DNA of 64,000 bases from Enterococcus sp. 4G2_DIV0659 (lineage in GTDB: Bacteria > Bacillota > Bacilli > Lactobacillales > Enterococcaceae), in NCBI RefSeq assembly GCF_002140715.2, contig NZ_NGLE02000001.1, positions 3,004,001 to 3,068,000 on the forward strand. The letters are read 5' to 3'. Both the position numbers and the translations under genes were made by a program. Below, piece by piece: positions 28,690 through 38,963 of this stretch. Under the pieces are notes generated by a model that saw only the letters and a list, made by a program, of their open reading frames with translations, was not told the origin of the DNA and made no database searches. Position 1 is the stretch's first letter. Each line of letters opens with the position of its first letter.

Positions 28690-28736
28690 AAAGACTAGAG
28701 AACGTTTTTTTTGAAACCGTTTTTCTAGTCTTTTTT
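28690..28736 (+). terminator. Terminator after the Rrf2-like gene
   Basis: AAGACTAGAGAACG pairs with CCGTTTTTCTAGTCTT, then TTTTT. The 230 bases between the gene and this hairpin show no convincing gene. Confidence 0.8.
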
Positions 28737-28970
28737 GTATTGTACTTCAGCTAAGCTGGATGGTGGATAGTTTACAGTGATGTAGGGGGAAATCCGTCTA
28801 AAAAACTAAGTTGAAAGAGGTTCACAGCCGCTCACGACGCAGTGTCGTGAATGACAAATAGTATAAGGAGATAGAAATACAACTTAGCATTCGTAGAAAA
28901 ATACCGTATATAAATTATATATGGAAAATATAAAGAAAGTATTGGAAAAGCTATCTAAGTGCTATGTGTA

Positions 28971-30260
28971 GGTTGCGTCAAGAATTATGTGTAAATGGAA
29001 AATCCATTCCATTATTCACGAATTAAAACATTGATTCTAATTAAAAACTTTTGATTATATTGATTGAATTGAGAAACTCGGAATCTCTCCAGAGATTCTA
29101 CATTAGGAAATTGTTCTTTTCTCTTTGTGTATTTTTTCAATTGTTTGTTAAATCCTTCAATTAAATTAGTTGAGTAAATGGTTCTTCTAATTGATGGGGG
29201 AAAGTTATAAAAAGTTAATAGAGCAGGATTCATGAGTGATTCAACTACTCGTGAATACTGCTTTTCCCATTTGTCTGTCATAAAAGCTATTTGGTCAATT
29301 GCTTCTTCTTTTGAAATAGCTTGATAAACCATTTTAAAATCATCACAGATTTCTTTTCTATCAGTAACTCGAACTTTATGAGCAATATTTCTAGAAACAT
29401 GAACATAGCATTGTTAAAATTGAGCATTTGGGTAGATACAATGAATACTATCGGCAATACCACTTAAACCATCCATTACTACTAATAAAACTTCCTCTAA
29501 ACCACGATGTTTTAGGTCTTGAAGTACCTCTTTCCAAACATATGTAGATTCAGTTGGAGCGATAGTAAACCCTAGCACCTCCTTGGTGCCATCTAGACGG
29601 ATACCAATCACGATATAAACGGCTTCTTTCGATACCGTTTTTTCTTTTTAAAGGAATGTGAGTGGCATCTATAAAAATCACTGAGTATCTAGCTTCTAAT
29701 GGTCGTTCTTTAAAAGCTAGAACATCTTCAGAAACAAGCTTACTCATATTTGAAATCGTTTGTGGCGTATAATAATGACCGTACATTTTTTCAATCAGTT
29801 CAGAGATTTCAGACATCGTAATACCTTTTTGAAATAATTGGATAATTGTCGTTTCCAAAGAATCATTCGTTCTTTTGTAAGCAGGTACTGTTTGTTGTGT
29901 AAAGTCACCTTTCCTGTCTCTCGGAATTACTAGGTTCAATTCTCCATACTCTGTTCTAAACGTAGGTGAATAATTTCCATTATGGGAATTACCTGAATTG
30001 AATCCTGCTCTATCATACTTTTCATAGTCAAGAAACGTTGTTAATTCAGCTTGTAATAATAAATTAATAGTTGATTCTAAATGACGACGAAATAAATCAT
30101 CCAAATCACCCTTGGTGATTAGTGTTTCCATAATTTCTGTTGTAAAATGAGTCATAAGAAAGTCCTCCTATAAAAATTTCTGTTGTCGTAACTTTAATTT
30201 TATAGAATGGACTTTCTTTTTTATACTAAATTTTCATTTACACAAAATATTTTACGCTAT
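28971..30260 (-). mobile_element. IS256-family insertion sequence, transposase inactivated
   Basis: A 1290-bp element with imperfect terminal inverted repeats sharing GCGT and TGTGTAAATG, flanked by the 9-bp direct repeat CTATGTGTA (28962-28970 and 30261-30269), the target duplication. It lies inside the IS200-type relic, so it arrived later. The intact duplication implies no rearrangement since insertion. Confidence 0.85.
29012..30155 (-). pseudogene. IS256-family transposase with frameshift and stop
   Basis: Starts MTHFTTEIMETLITKGDLDD and follows the family order with first catalytic Asp in VIFIDATHIPLKRK. The frame then shifts at about 29645 and resumes with VIGIRLDGTKEVLGF and the second Asp in VVMDGLSG. 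It meets an in-frame stop near 29414 and resumes with the Glu block NLIEGFNKQLKK to the end. Minus strand. Not functional. Confidence 0.85.
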
Positions 30261-30738
30261 CTATGTGTATGAGATGGAATGGAAATACATGAAGTAAATG
30301 CGTGTAAGGATCAATTTCATTTGTCAATAGGTATTAAACAAAATTTAAGTGTTTCATCATTCATGGAGATTTTTAAAGGAAAAGTAGTTTGATGATAGTC
30401 GAACAATATTCAAATCAAAAGTATAAGTATGGAGTTTTAAATTTTGGTGTAAGAGATACTATGTGGACAGGGCTAAGAAGAAATAAAAAAGGATTGAGGA
30501 CTATATAAGAAACCAGTTAATAGTTGATAAACAATTGGACTTGAGGTTATTTAAAGAGGTAGGTATCTTTCCTTACTGGACAGAGAGGGCCTATTTACAG
30601 AGCAACCCAGCTTTTCTTACTAGTGATGCTGATTTAGAAATAGTTTTTTTTCCTCTAGTTACCACTTTTTCGAGTTTACCTTGAATAAGGACTGTCGAAT
30701 AATATGATTCTACTCGTTTTTAGAATATTAAAAAAATA

Positions 30739-30767
30739 TTGACAACTAAACATTCAAAAGATATAGT
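30739..30767 (+). promoter_or_regulatory. Promoter of the NRPS operon
   Basis: TTGACA and TATAGT with a 17-base spacer, about 47 bases before the first NRPS start codon; GGGAGG is the ribosome site. The 190 bases upstream to 30546 hold no gene. Confidence 0.8.
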
Positions 30768-30814
30768 TTAATTATTATATAAAGTAACAACTTTATATCG
30801 GGAGGTAGTAGTTT

Positions 30815-33800
30815 ATGATTTTTGAAAATGCGTATCCACTTAGTAAATTGCAAGAAGGAATGATTTACCATAGTGAAAGAGAAAATAGTGATGTGTACCA
30901 TGATATTTTTACATATTGGTTTGAAGGATATTATGATTACGCGAAAATAAAAGAATGTTTTCAGTTAATCGCTGAGCAAAATCCAGTTTTGAGAACATCA
31001 TTTGAACTAGATAAATTTTCAGAACCTATTCAAGTGGTTAATAAAGAGATTTTAATTGAGGTCTCAGAATTTTATAGTCTTGAAGAATTTTCCAGTTTAG
31101 AAAAAGAGTTAAATGATTATATTTTAAAACGGAAGGCAGCTAAATTTGATTGGAATAAAGCGCCGCTTTGGAAAGTAGCTGTTTTTAAGAAAAATTCTTC
31201 TGATTTTGTAATATGTTTAGATTTCCATCATTCTATTCTTGATGGTTGGAGTATAGCGTCGATGATGCAAGCTTTTTCAGACTATTATCTGTCATTGATT
31301 GAAGGAAAAAAAATTAATAATAAGTTTTTCTCCAAAGCCGGATATGATGAATATATTAAATTAGAAAAAGAAGCAATTGAAGACAAAGAGAGTTGCGAGT
31401 TTTGGAAAAGTGAAATTAAGCATAGTAATGCAGTATCTTTAACAGCAGTTCGAAATTATCATTCGGGGGGGAATATTACAAGCAAAGGAACAACTATAAA
31501 TACAGTCCTTATTGAGAAGATGAATGAAATAAGTAAAAAAAATAAAGTACCACTAAAGTATCTGTGTTTGTCTGCTCATTTTAAAGTGTTATCCTTGTTG
31601 ACAAATGAAGCTCAAGTTACCACTGGAATCGTTTCGAATGGGAGAGTCGAACTTGAAGGGGATAATATCCTCGGACTTTTTTTGAACACACTACCTTTTA
31701 CAATGAATCTAGAAGATCTCAGCTGGGATGAATTCATATATGCAACGTTTGAAAAAGAGAAAAAAATAATGCCATACAGGAGATATCCTATGGTAGAAAT
31801 GATGAAGAATTTTTCCCGAGGTAATGAGTTATTTAATGTAGTGTTTAATTATATTGATTTTCATGTTTATCAGGAAGAAACTTTACAGAATAATTCATTT
31901 AAACTGAATAGAGTTGATGTATCAGAAAAAACAAACTTTCCGTTTTCGGTTCAATTTTCTAATAATCCAATTTCTAAAGAACTAACCTTAAGTCTAATTT
32001 ATGATCAAGATATTTTTGAAGAAAAGTTTATAAGCAGAGTTTTGGAATTATTTATTAATACGATAAGGTCTATGTCGGATGGAGAAAGAATTTTTAATAA
32101 TATCAGTATATTAAATTCCACAGAAAATGAGATTGACAGTTTGTTAGACACAAATCATGAAAATAGTAGCAAGGAACAGGTAAGTTTACCTTTATTCATA
32201 GATAAATTTTTAGATTGTTCAATTAGATTAAATGAACAGATAGCAGTCTATGATAAAAATAAAAGTATTTCCTATCGTGAATTAAATGATAATTCCGACC
32301 GAATGGCGTCTTATTTAGTTAGCAGAGGAGTAAATCCGGGTGATTCAGTTGGTGTCTATCTAGATCGAAGTATTGATCTAGTAACTAATATTCTTGCAAT
32401 CTGGAAAATAGGTGCGTGTTATGTTCCGCTTGATCGTAAGTTTCCGAATAAAAGAATTGAATATATTATTCAGGATCTAAATATTAAAACAATAGTATCG
32501 GGAAAACAATGTGAAAATAATGTTTTTGATCAACAGTTGAATATTCTATTCACTGAAGATGGAGTCATCTATCCAAAAAGTGAAGATAGAATACTAAGTC
32601 TGAATCGAAATTCTTTAGCATATGTCATTTATACTTCTGGAACTACTGGAAATCCTAAAGGAGTTTGTGTTGCCCATGAGAGCATTGCGAATCTAGTAAA
32701 TCATTATAGATACACAACCGATGATAAAGTTTTGATGACATTTAATATAGCTTTTGATGGCTGCTTGTTTGATATTCTAATTTCTTTGGCTAGTGGTGCA
32801 GCACTTTGTGTACCGACTGCTGAAAATCTGGTTGGAGAGATTCTCATTGATAATATAAATTCGTATGAAATTTCTATTTTAACATTAACTCCTACAGTTT
32901 TATCAAGTATTGAGTATCAGGAATTTGATAGCTTGAGAATGATTTCCGTTGCTGGTGAAAAATGTTCATTAACTTTAGCAAAAATGTGGGGAGAAAGATA
33001 TGTGTTTAGAAATTTGTACGGGCCATCAGAGGGGACTATCTGTGCGACAGAATATACGTATGATCCGTTGAATGATAGTTCTCTAATTGATTTACCGATC
33101 GGAAAATCAATATCAAATGTTGAGATAAACATCGTTGATTCAAACCTACAGCCTTTACCTGAAGGAGTAGTTGGCGAAATATGTATTTCCGGAAGAAACC
33201 TAGCTCTTGGATATACTAGTGAAATCGAAACTTCAAAATCTTTTCGATCCAATATTTTTCAGTTAGCTAATCAATCAGATAAGAAGTTTTATCTTAGTGG
33301 GGATAGGGGGAAAGTTGATCATAATAGAAACTTGTTTTTTGTGGGAAGAGATGATAGTCAAGTTAAAGTAAATGGAATCAGAATGGAAATTTCTGAAATC
33401 GAAAATAAATTGGAAACTTTTTGCAGTGTTGAGTATGCGATTGTGAGGGTGAAAAGAATTGAAAACAACGATAAAATAGTAGCCTATCTTGTTCTTAATG
33501 ACAAAAATGGCTCAAATGTTGTCGAGAGGTTAGAAAATTATTTGAAGCAATACCTTCCGCTTTATATGATTCCAAGCGAGTTTAAGGAACTTGATAAAAT
33601 ACCGCAAAATTCGAACGGGAAGATAGATTCAAGTCAATTAGACAATGCTTCAAAAAAATTAGAGAAAAAAGTTGAGGTAGAGACACTACCAAGAAACGAC
33701 TCTGAAATTTTTGTACATGATCTAATATGTTCTGCATTATCAAAAGAACAAGTAAGTATTTATGATAACATTTTTGAACTTGGCTGTAACTCACTGATGA

Positions 33801-33931
33801 TATTAGAAATTCAGAAAAAAATAAATGCAAAATACAATATTGAAATGTCTATTCAAAATATTTTTGACAACCCCACTGTTGAAAAGATTAGTTTAGAGAT
33901 ACTAAAATTACTATTATTACAGAGTATTTAG
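30815..33931 (+). CDS. NRPS module 1, condensation-adenylation-carrier (C-A-T)
   Basis: The 1038-residue protein opens with a C domain (about 1-430) whose active site is intact, HHSILDG at residues 138-144. The opening YPLSKLQEGMIYHS resembles DCL or dual-type rather than LCL domains. The A domain (about 460-950) has YTSGTTGNPKG, YGPSEGT, LSGDRG (usual TGD altered), and GRDDSQVKVNG. Read against GrsA positions the specificity residues are D-G-F-T-S-A-L-I-C-K, which I cannot assign. The carrier serine is Ser993 in LGCNSL. First gene of a tightly packed operon. As a first module, an N-terminal C domain may acylate the first residue or accept a chain from module 2 or 3. Confidence 0.9.
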   Translation: MIFENAYPLSKLQEGMIYHSERENSDVYHDIFTYWFEGYYDYAKIKECFQLIAEQNPVLRTSFELDKFSEPIQVVNKEILIEVSEFYSLEEFSSLEKELNDYILKRKAAKFDWNKAPLWKVAVFKKNSSDFVICLDFHHSILDGWSIASMMQAFSDYYLSLIEGKKINNKFFSKAGYDEYIKLEKEAIEDKESCEFWKSEIKHSNAVSLTAVRNYHSGGNITSKGTTINTVLIEKMNEISKKNKVPLKYLCLSAHFKVLSLLTNEAQVTTGIVSNGRVELEGDNILGLFLNTLPFTMNLEDLSWDEFIYATFEKEKKIMPYRRYPMVEMMKNFSRGNELFNVVFNYIDFHVYQEETLQNNSFKLNRVDVSEKTNFPFSVQFSNNPISKELTLSLIYDQDIFEEKFISRVLELFINTIRSMSDGERIFNNISILNSTENEIDSLLDTNHENSSKEQVSLPLFIDKFLDCSIRLNEQIAVYDKNKSISYRELNDNSDRMASYLVSRGVNPGDSVGVYLDRSIDLVTNILAIWKIGACYVPLDRKFPNKRIEYIIQDLNIKTIVSGKQCENNVFDQQLNILFTEDGVIYPKSEDRILSLNRNSLAYVIYTSGTTGNPKGVCVAHESIANLVNHYRYTTDDKVLMTFNIAFDGCLFDILISLASGAALCVPTAENLVGEILIDNINSYEISILTLTPTVLSSIEYQEFDSLRMISVAGEKCSLTLAKMWGERYVFRNLYGPSEGTICATEYTYDPLNDSSLIDLPIGKSISNVEINIVDSNLQPLPEGVVGEICISGRNLALGYTSEIETSKSFRSNIFQLANQSDKKFYLSGDRGKVDHNRNLFFVGRDDSQVKVNGIRMEISEIENKLETFCSVEYAIVRVKRIENNDKIVAYLVLNDKNGSNVVERLENYLKQYLPLYMIPSEFKELDKIPQNSNGKIDSSQLDNASKKLEKKVEVETLPRNDSEIFVHDLICSALSKEQVSIYDNIFELGCNSLMILEIQKKINAKYNIEMSIQNIFDNPTVEKISLEILKLLLLQSI

Positions 33932-33958
33932 CAGTTAAATGAAAGGAGATATCTTCCA

Positions 33959-35785
33959 ATGGAAAACATAGAAGAACTATCGCCCCAAGAAAGAGAACAG
34001 TTGTTACAAGATCTTATGAAAAAAAATAGTACCAAAAAAGGATCTAGCATATCAAAGGATATTGATAACAGATATAAGGAATATGGTTTATCTGATGTTC
34101 AAAAAACGTACTGGGCTGGTAATAAAGGAACCTTAGAATTAGGTGGTAGGTTGAGCAATATTTATGCAAGTATTGTTCTAAACAAAGGGAGTATGTTTCT
34201 TTCTATGTTGATTAAACAAAGAATTCAACAAGCTATTGAATCTTTAGTTAATGAACATGATATTTTAAGGACGATTATCCTAGAGGACTTTATGCAAAAA
34301 ACTCTAGACAATACTCCATCATTTAAAGTTGAATATAAAAACTATGGTTTTTTTAAACGTAAGAATTCAGTTATTGAAAAACAAAAAAAGGGACTCATTG
34401 AAACTGAAATTAGTTATAGTGAATGGCCATTGCTAAGAGTAGTTGTGATAAATTGGAAAAATGAGATTGATATTCAGTTTGGAATTAGTCCTTTGTTAAT
34501 GGATGGAAATGGTGTTTCATTATTTTTAAGTCAGTTAATTCAAAAGATAATGAATATGAAAGAGAGGTACGATAGTAATGAGTTAAGCTATCGCGACTAT
34601 GTTATTTTCTCGGAAAAGCAAAAAAAAGGGACTGAATATGCACGTTGCAAAAAAAATAAATTATCTAGATTAGAAATATTACCACAAAGTCCTAGACTGC
34701 CGATGAAAAAAGAGAAAAATTGTCAAGAATTTATTGTACAAGAACTTGAGTTACTTTCAACTAAAGAATGGGAGAATTTCAAGTCTGAAGTAATAGGAAA
34801 GTCAGTTACAGCACCAGCTGTTTTACTTACATTATTCACAGATGCAGTAACTAGGTGGACTATTGAAGACGAATACTATGTGGGAATGATTAATACCTAT
34901 CATCTACCTGAAATGAAGTCACCAAAGTCATTACTAGGAAATTTTAACACTATTGATTTTATTGAAGTAAATTCAAAATCTGGAACTTTTTTTGAAAGAG
35001 TGAAGAACATTTCGAATCAATTTGCATTCAACTATGATAATGGTCGTTTTAGTGGGTTTGAAGAAATTCGGCAATTGAGGAAAACACGTCAGTTAGAGTC
35101 AGAAATTACTTTTCCTGTCGGGTTTAATTGCACTATAAATATTCCTCATCCATCAGCTTCAGATTTTTTTTCTAAAAAAGAAAAGAAAACGCCATTTTTG
35201 AAAAAGCTACTGAACAAAAAAATTCCTACTGTAAATCTAGAAGAACTAAATATTTATACGACACAGCTGCCATTCATTCCGACGATGGCGTTAGGTGAAC
35301 AAGGTGAACTGATATGTAAATTTGCAAGATATCAAAATTATTTTGCTGAAGGGGTCTTAGAGGAAATAATAAGTAATTTTAAACATAATGCTAAAGAAGT
35401 AGTATCAAATAAAGAATACTGGGAGTATTCATGGAAAGATATTTATAAGAAGAAATTTGGAACGAATGAAAAACAAAATTCAGTGATACATGAGTTGACA
35501 AGTAACAGAAAAAATTCAGATAGTATTAGGTTTGAAGCTGAAAGCACACTTTTCATTAACCTAAAGAAAATTTATTTGGATATTATTGGAGACGAGAATA
35601 TATCTTCAAGTACTAATTTATTTTGTTTTGGAATGGACTCTATTCAAGTCATTCGATTCATTGAGAGAGTAAAGAAAGATCTACTGATTCAAATTCCCCC
35701 AAAAATTATATATGAGAGTCAAACATTAGGTGAGTTGACAAGAAGTCTGGAAAGGAATGGAAGCTTTGAAAGAAAAACAATTTAG
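33959..35785 (+). CDS. NRPS protein 2, degenerate cyclization/condensation-like domain plus carrier, no adenylation
   Basis: 608 residues. After a short helical leader comes a domain opening YGLSDVQKTYWAG, the hallmark of heterocyclization (Cy) domains, with SPRLP, LLGNFNTIDF and FPVGFNCTI in the later Cy positions. The catalytic DxxxxDxxS is not kept: the segment reads SPLLMDGNG, so only the second Asp remains. There is no HHxxxDG. A carrier domain follows with Ser561 in FGMDSIQ. No A domain exists, so it must be loaded in trans or act as a transfer station. AAGGAGAT precedes its ATG and its end overlaps protein 3 by 29 bases. Confidence 0.8.
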   Translation: MENIEELSPQEREQLLQDLMKKNSTKKGSSISKDIDNRYKEYGLSDVQKTYWAGNKGTLELGGRLSNIYASIVLNKGSMFLSMLIKQRIQQAIESLVNEHDILRTIILEDFMQKTLDNTPSFKVEYKNYGFFKRKNSVIEKQKKGLIETEISYSEWPLLRVVVINWKNEIDIQFGISPLLMDGNGVSLFLSQLIQKIMNMKERYDSNELSYRDYVIFSEKQKKGTEYARCKKNKLSRLEILPQSPRLPMKKEKNCQEFIVQELELLSTKEWENFKSEVIGKSVTAPAVLLTLFTDAVTRWTIEDEYYVGMINTYHLPEMKSPKSLLGNFNTIDFIEVNSKSGTFFERVKNISNQFAFNYDNGRFSGFEEIRQLRKTRQLESEITFPVGFNCTINIPHPSASDFFSKKEKKTPFLKKLLNKKIPTVNLEELNIYTTQLPFIPTMALGEQGELICKFARYQNYFAEGVLEEIISNFKHNAKEVVSNKEYWEYSWKDIYKKKFGTNEKQNSVIHELTSNRKNSDSIRFEAESTLFINLKKIYLDIIGDENISSSTNLFCFGMDSIQVIRFIERVKKDLLIQIPPKIIYESQTLGELTRSLERNGSFERKTI

Positions 35786-38700
35786 ACTAACAAGTTCTCA
35801 ATTGAATATGTGGAATATACAAGCCTATCACTCGAATTTAGCTGTGGCAAACTTAGGAGGAGTAGTATTTTTTGACGCTCCCTATGAATATGACAAGATG
35901 GTTGAAGTTATTAATCAAATTCTACTTGAAAATGATACCTTCTATTTGAGATTCGATGAAAAAAATGGGGAACCATTTCAATACTTTGAAAAACCAGAGT
36001 ATGAATTATTTGAGCAATATGACCTGACCGGTCTATCAGAAGAGAAAATTCATGAAACTTTGAAACAGAATTGTGAAATTATTCAAACGACTAAGAATGA
36101 TAAGAACTATAATTTTAAAATTTTCAAGTATGCAAATAATCGCATTGGTGTGTTTGCTGTAGTAAGTCATCTCATTTTCGATGCTTGGTCCTATCCAATA
36201 ATTGTCGATTATATTGAAGAGAAATACAATAAGAGTCTGAAAGGAGAATCCATTGTAGCAGATGACAAATTTTCATTTGCTGAATTCTTAGAATCAATAG
36301 ATTATTACAAGCTAAAAAAGAAACAAGAGCAAGGTAAACAATATTTTGAATCACTTTATAGTAACCAGTTCCTACCAACCGAAGTGACCAGTTCAGTCAT
36401 TAATAAAGAAGATATTATTGGAGATCGATTGTTTTTAAAATTAGAGACCAAATTGAATGAAAGTATAAATCAGTATTGTGCCGAAAAGAAAATTTCTTTA
36501 GCGGTATTGTTTGAAACGGCCCTTCTTATCTACCTTAGAAAAATTAATCAAAGCGATCAAACTACAATTGGTCTACCGACTCTAAACAGAAAAGGCAAAG
36601 AGCGAAAAATACTTGGAATGTTTATTGGAATGCTACCTATGACTATTCCTATTTCACTCGAAGATACCGTGGAAGATGTAATAGTAAAGAATAAGGAAGC
36701 TCATAAGAATCTATTTAAGTATCAAATGTATAAATTAAATGATATAAAAGAATATTTATTCGAAGAACATGATTTTGAGGGCAATATTTTTGATGTTATG
36801 TTCAATTATCAAAATGGAAAGCGAAGTTCTGAGTCTTGTTTTGATGCGAGGACACGCTATTATTCTAACGGGACATCTGAAGTTCCTATAGTTATGTTAG
36901 TAAATGAGCGAGATAACGACGCAATTGAAGTTAATTATGATTACCAGATAAATAATCTCACAGAACTCGATGTACTAATTTTTCATGAGAGAATTCTGTA
37001 TGTAATTTCTCAAATAATCAATGATGACACAGAATTAGAGGTTAGATCTGTAGATATTGTTCCATTAAATGAAAAGAATTTGATTCATACATTTTCTAGT
37101 GGCAGAAAAGTTGATTTTGGAGAGGAAACGATTCATGAGTTATTTCAAGGGAAGGCTCAAGAGTTTAGCTCCCGTATCGCTACCAAGGATTCAAAAAGAG
37201 CATTAACCTATAGAGAGTTGAATGAAAAGTCAAATCAATTTGCCAATCTACTAATCGGTTTAGGAGCAAAAAAAGGCTCTCATATCTGTGTAAATATGAA
37301 TAATGATACGAATTTCATGATTGCATTTTGGGGAATCATTAAAACTGGGAGTGTGTATATTCCAGTAGATAATGAATATCCAATGGACAGAGTTGCTTAT
37401 ATCTTAAACGATTCAAAAGCAGAGTTTGTTATAAGTGACAACTCAGATATAAAAAAACAAAATCCTGATGTAATTTTTATCAGTGGTGAGAAAATTGATG
37501 CGGAACTTAGCGAATATTCAAAAGAAAACCTGAATGTTTCTGTAACTCCTGAAGATTCTGCCTATATTCTATATACATCTGGAACAACAGGAAATCCCAA
37601 AGGAGCAGAAAACACTCATGGTGGGATAAAGAATAGAATTTTATGGATGCAAGATCATTTTAAATTAACAATAGAAGATATAGTGATACAAAAAACTTCA
37701 ATTAGTTTTGATGTATCAGTTTGGGAGCTAATTTGGCCATTTGTTACTGGAGCTATTCAAGTTCTAGCAGATTTAGGTGGTTCTAAAGACAACGACTATA
37801 TTAGAGAGTTGATTATTAAAGAGAAGATAACAACAGCACACTTTGTTCCTAGTATTCTTGATGACTTTTTAGAAGTCGAAGTCAATACTAATTTAGCTCG
37901 AATTATTTGTAGTGGAGAGGAACTGTCTGTTGAAACTGTTAAAAATGCTAAAAGACTAAACCCAAATACTCATATTACCAATTTATATGGCCCAACGGAA
38001 GCAGCAATAGACGTTACTTACTATGACTGTTTAGATAATGTTTTTGATAAGAAGGTTTCTATAGGTAAGCCAGTCTATAATACACAAATAAAAATTGTTG
38101 ACTCGAAGATGAATATAGTTCCTGTGGGGGTAGCGGGTGAGATTATTATATGTGGTATTCAAGTAGCAAAAGGGTACTATGGAAATCAATCACTTAGTAA
38201 TGAAAAATTTGGGACATTTTCAAAAGAATGGAATTTGACATACTATAAAACAGGAGATATAGCAACATGGAGTTCTAGTGGGGAGATCGAATATCTTGGT
38301 AGAGAAGATAATCAAGTTAAAATTAATGGAGTTCGCATCGAAACATCAGAAATTGAATCTAAGATGAAGGATATCGAAGGGATTAAGGGCGCCAATGTAA
38401 TTGACAAAGTCGTGTCTGGTAAAAGAGTCTTAGTTGCTTTTTATACAACATCATTAGACATAAATAAAAAAATTATTCGAAAAAAACTATTACAAAAGCT
38501 TCCAAAAAAATGGATTCCATCATATTTTGAACAAATAGACCAACTTCCGCTAAATCATAATGGAAAAGTTAACACTAAGGCTCTTAAAAAGATCGCCTTG
38601 TCTCAGAATTTGGAAACGAGTTTCGTTGAACCTACTGGCGAATTAGAAATCAAACTAGCCTTAGTTGTTAAAGAAGTGCTTAAATTAGAAAAAATTGGAT

Positions 38701-38933
38701 TAGATGATGACTTTTTTAGTTATGGTTTAGACTCAATGAAGTGTATAAAAATTGTTTCTAATTTGGCAAGTCAAAGAATAGCCATTAGTATTGAAGACTT
38801 ATACCTGTATCCAACAGTACGAGATTTATGCAATGCTGTCATATTGCTAGATGAAATAAATGAAAAAGATAATATTAACAAATTCGGTTTGTTGAGTGCT
38901 GAAGATATGTCAAAACTACTACAAATAAATTGA
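35757..38933 (+). CDS. NRPS module 3, C-A-T with predicted serine specificity
   Basis: 1058 residues. The C domain (about 1-430) has SHLIFDA at 137-143 in place of HHxxxDG: the second His and the Asp remain, the first His and Gly are changed. The A domain has YTSGTTGNPKG, YGPTEAA, KTGD, GREDNQVKING and NHNGK. Its ten specificity residues read D-V-W-H-I-S-L-I-D-K, the serine code (compare EntF). Carrier serine is Ser993 in YGLDSMK. No thioesterase, reductase or terminal C domain follows, so product release is unexplained. Start at 35757 touches its ribosome site; TTG at 35766 is an alternative. Confidence 0.88.
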   Translation: MEALKEKQFRLTSSQLNMWNIQAYHSNLAVANLGGVVFFDAPYEYDKMVEVINQILLENDTFYLRFDEKNGEPFQYFEKPEYELFEQYDLTGLSEEKIHETLKQNCEIIQTTKNDKNYNFKIFKYANNRIGVFAVVSHLIFDAWSYPIIVDYIEEKYNKSLKGESIVADDKFSFAEFLESIDYYKLKKKQEQGKQYFESLYSNQFLPTEVTSSVINKEDIIGDRLFLKLETKLNESINQYCAEKKISLAVLFETALLIYLRKINQSDQTTIGLPTLNRKGKERKILGMFIGMLPMTIPISLEDTVEDVIVKNKEAHKNLFKYQMYKLNDIKEYLFEEHDFEGNIFDVMFNYQNGKRSSESCFDARTRYYSNGTSEVPIVMLVNERDNDAIEVNYDYQINNLTELDVLIFHERILYVISQIINDDTELEVRSVDIVPLNEKNLIHTFSSGRKVDFGEETIHELFQGKAQEFSSRIATKDSKRALTYRELNEKSNQFANLLIGLGAKKGSHICVNMNNDTNFMIAFWGIIKTGSVYIPVDNEYPMDRVAYILNDSKAEFVISDNSDIKKQNPDVIFISGEKIDAELSEYSKENLNVSVTPEDSAYILYTSGTTGNPKGAENTHGGIKNRILWMQDHFKLTIEDIVIQKTSISFDVSVWELIWPFVTGAIQVLADLGGSKDNDYIRELIIKEKITTAHFVPSILDDFLEVEVNTNLARIICSGEELSVETVKNAKRLNPNTHITNLYGPTEAAIDVTYYDCLDNVFDKKVSIGKPVYNTQIKIVDSKMNIVPVGVAGEIIICGIQVAKGYYGNQSLSNEKFGTFSKEWNLTYYKTGDIATWSSSGEIEYLGREDNQVKINGVRIETSEIESKMKDIEGIKGANVIDKVVSGKRVLVAFYTTSLDINKKIIRKKLLQKLPKKWIPSYFEQIDQLPLNHNGKVNTKALKKIALSQNLETSFVEPTGELEIKLALVVKEVLKLEKIGLDDDFFSYGLDSMKCIKIVSNLASQRIAISIEDLYLYPTVRDLCNAVILLDEINEKDNINKFGLLSAEDMSKLLQIN

Positions 38934-38963
38934 TAAAATCGAAGATTCTGGAGGTATCTAAAT

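Larger units (their letters stand above)
28801..30545 (+). pseudogene. Degenerate IS200/IS605-family tnpA, split by an IS256-family insertion
   Basis: Left part (to 28970) reads FVEKYRI, IIYGKYKESIGKAI and VLC with two stops; right part (from 30261) reads VYEMEWKYM, then after a frameshift CKDQFHLSIGI and LSVSSFMEIFKGK, then KYKYG. These are the successive blocks of the Y1 transposase TnpA, whose HxH (HVH in typical copies) has become QFH. A TCACGAC/GTCGTGA hairpin at 28831-28849 fits the subterminal hairpin of such elements. Clearly dead. Outer boundaries are approximate. Confidence 0.7.

Noticed and set aside
29012..29332. Separate small minus-strand genes between 29012 and 30155
   Set aside because: The three frames are consecutive pieces of one IS256-family transposase.
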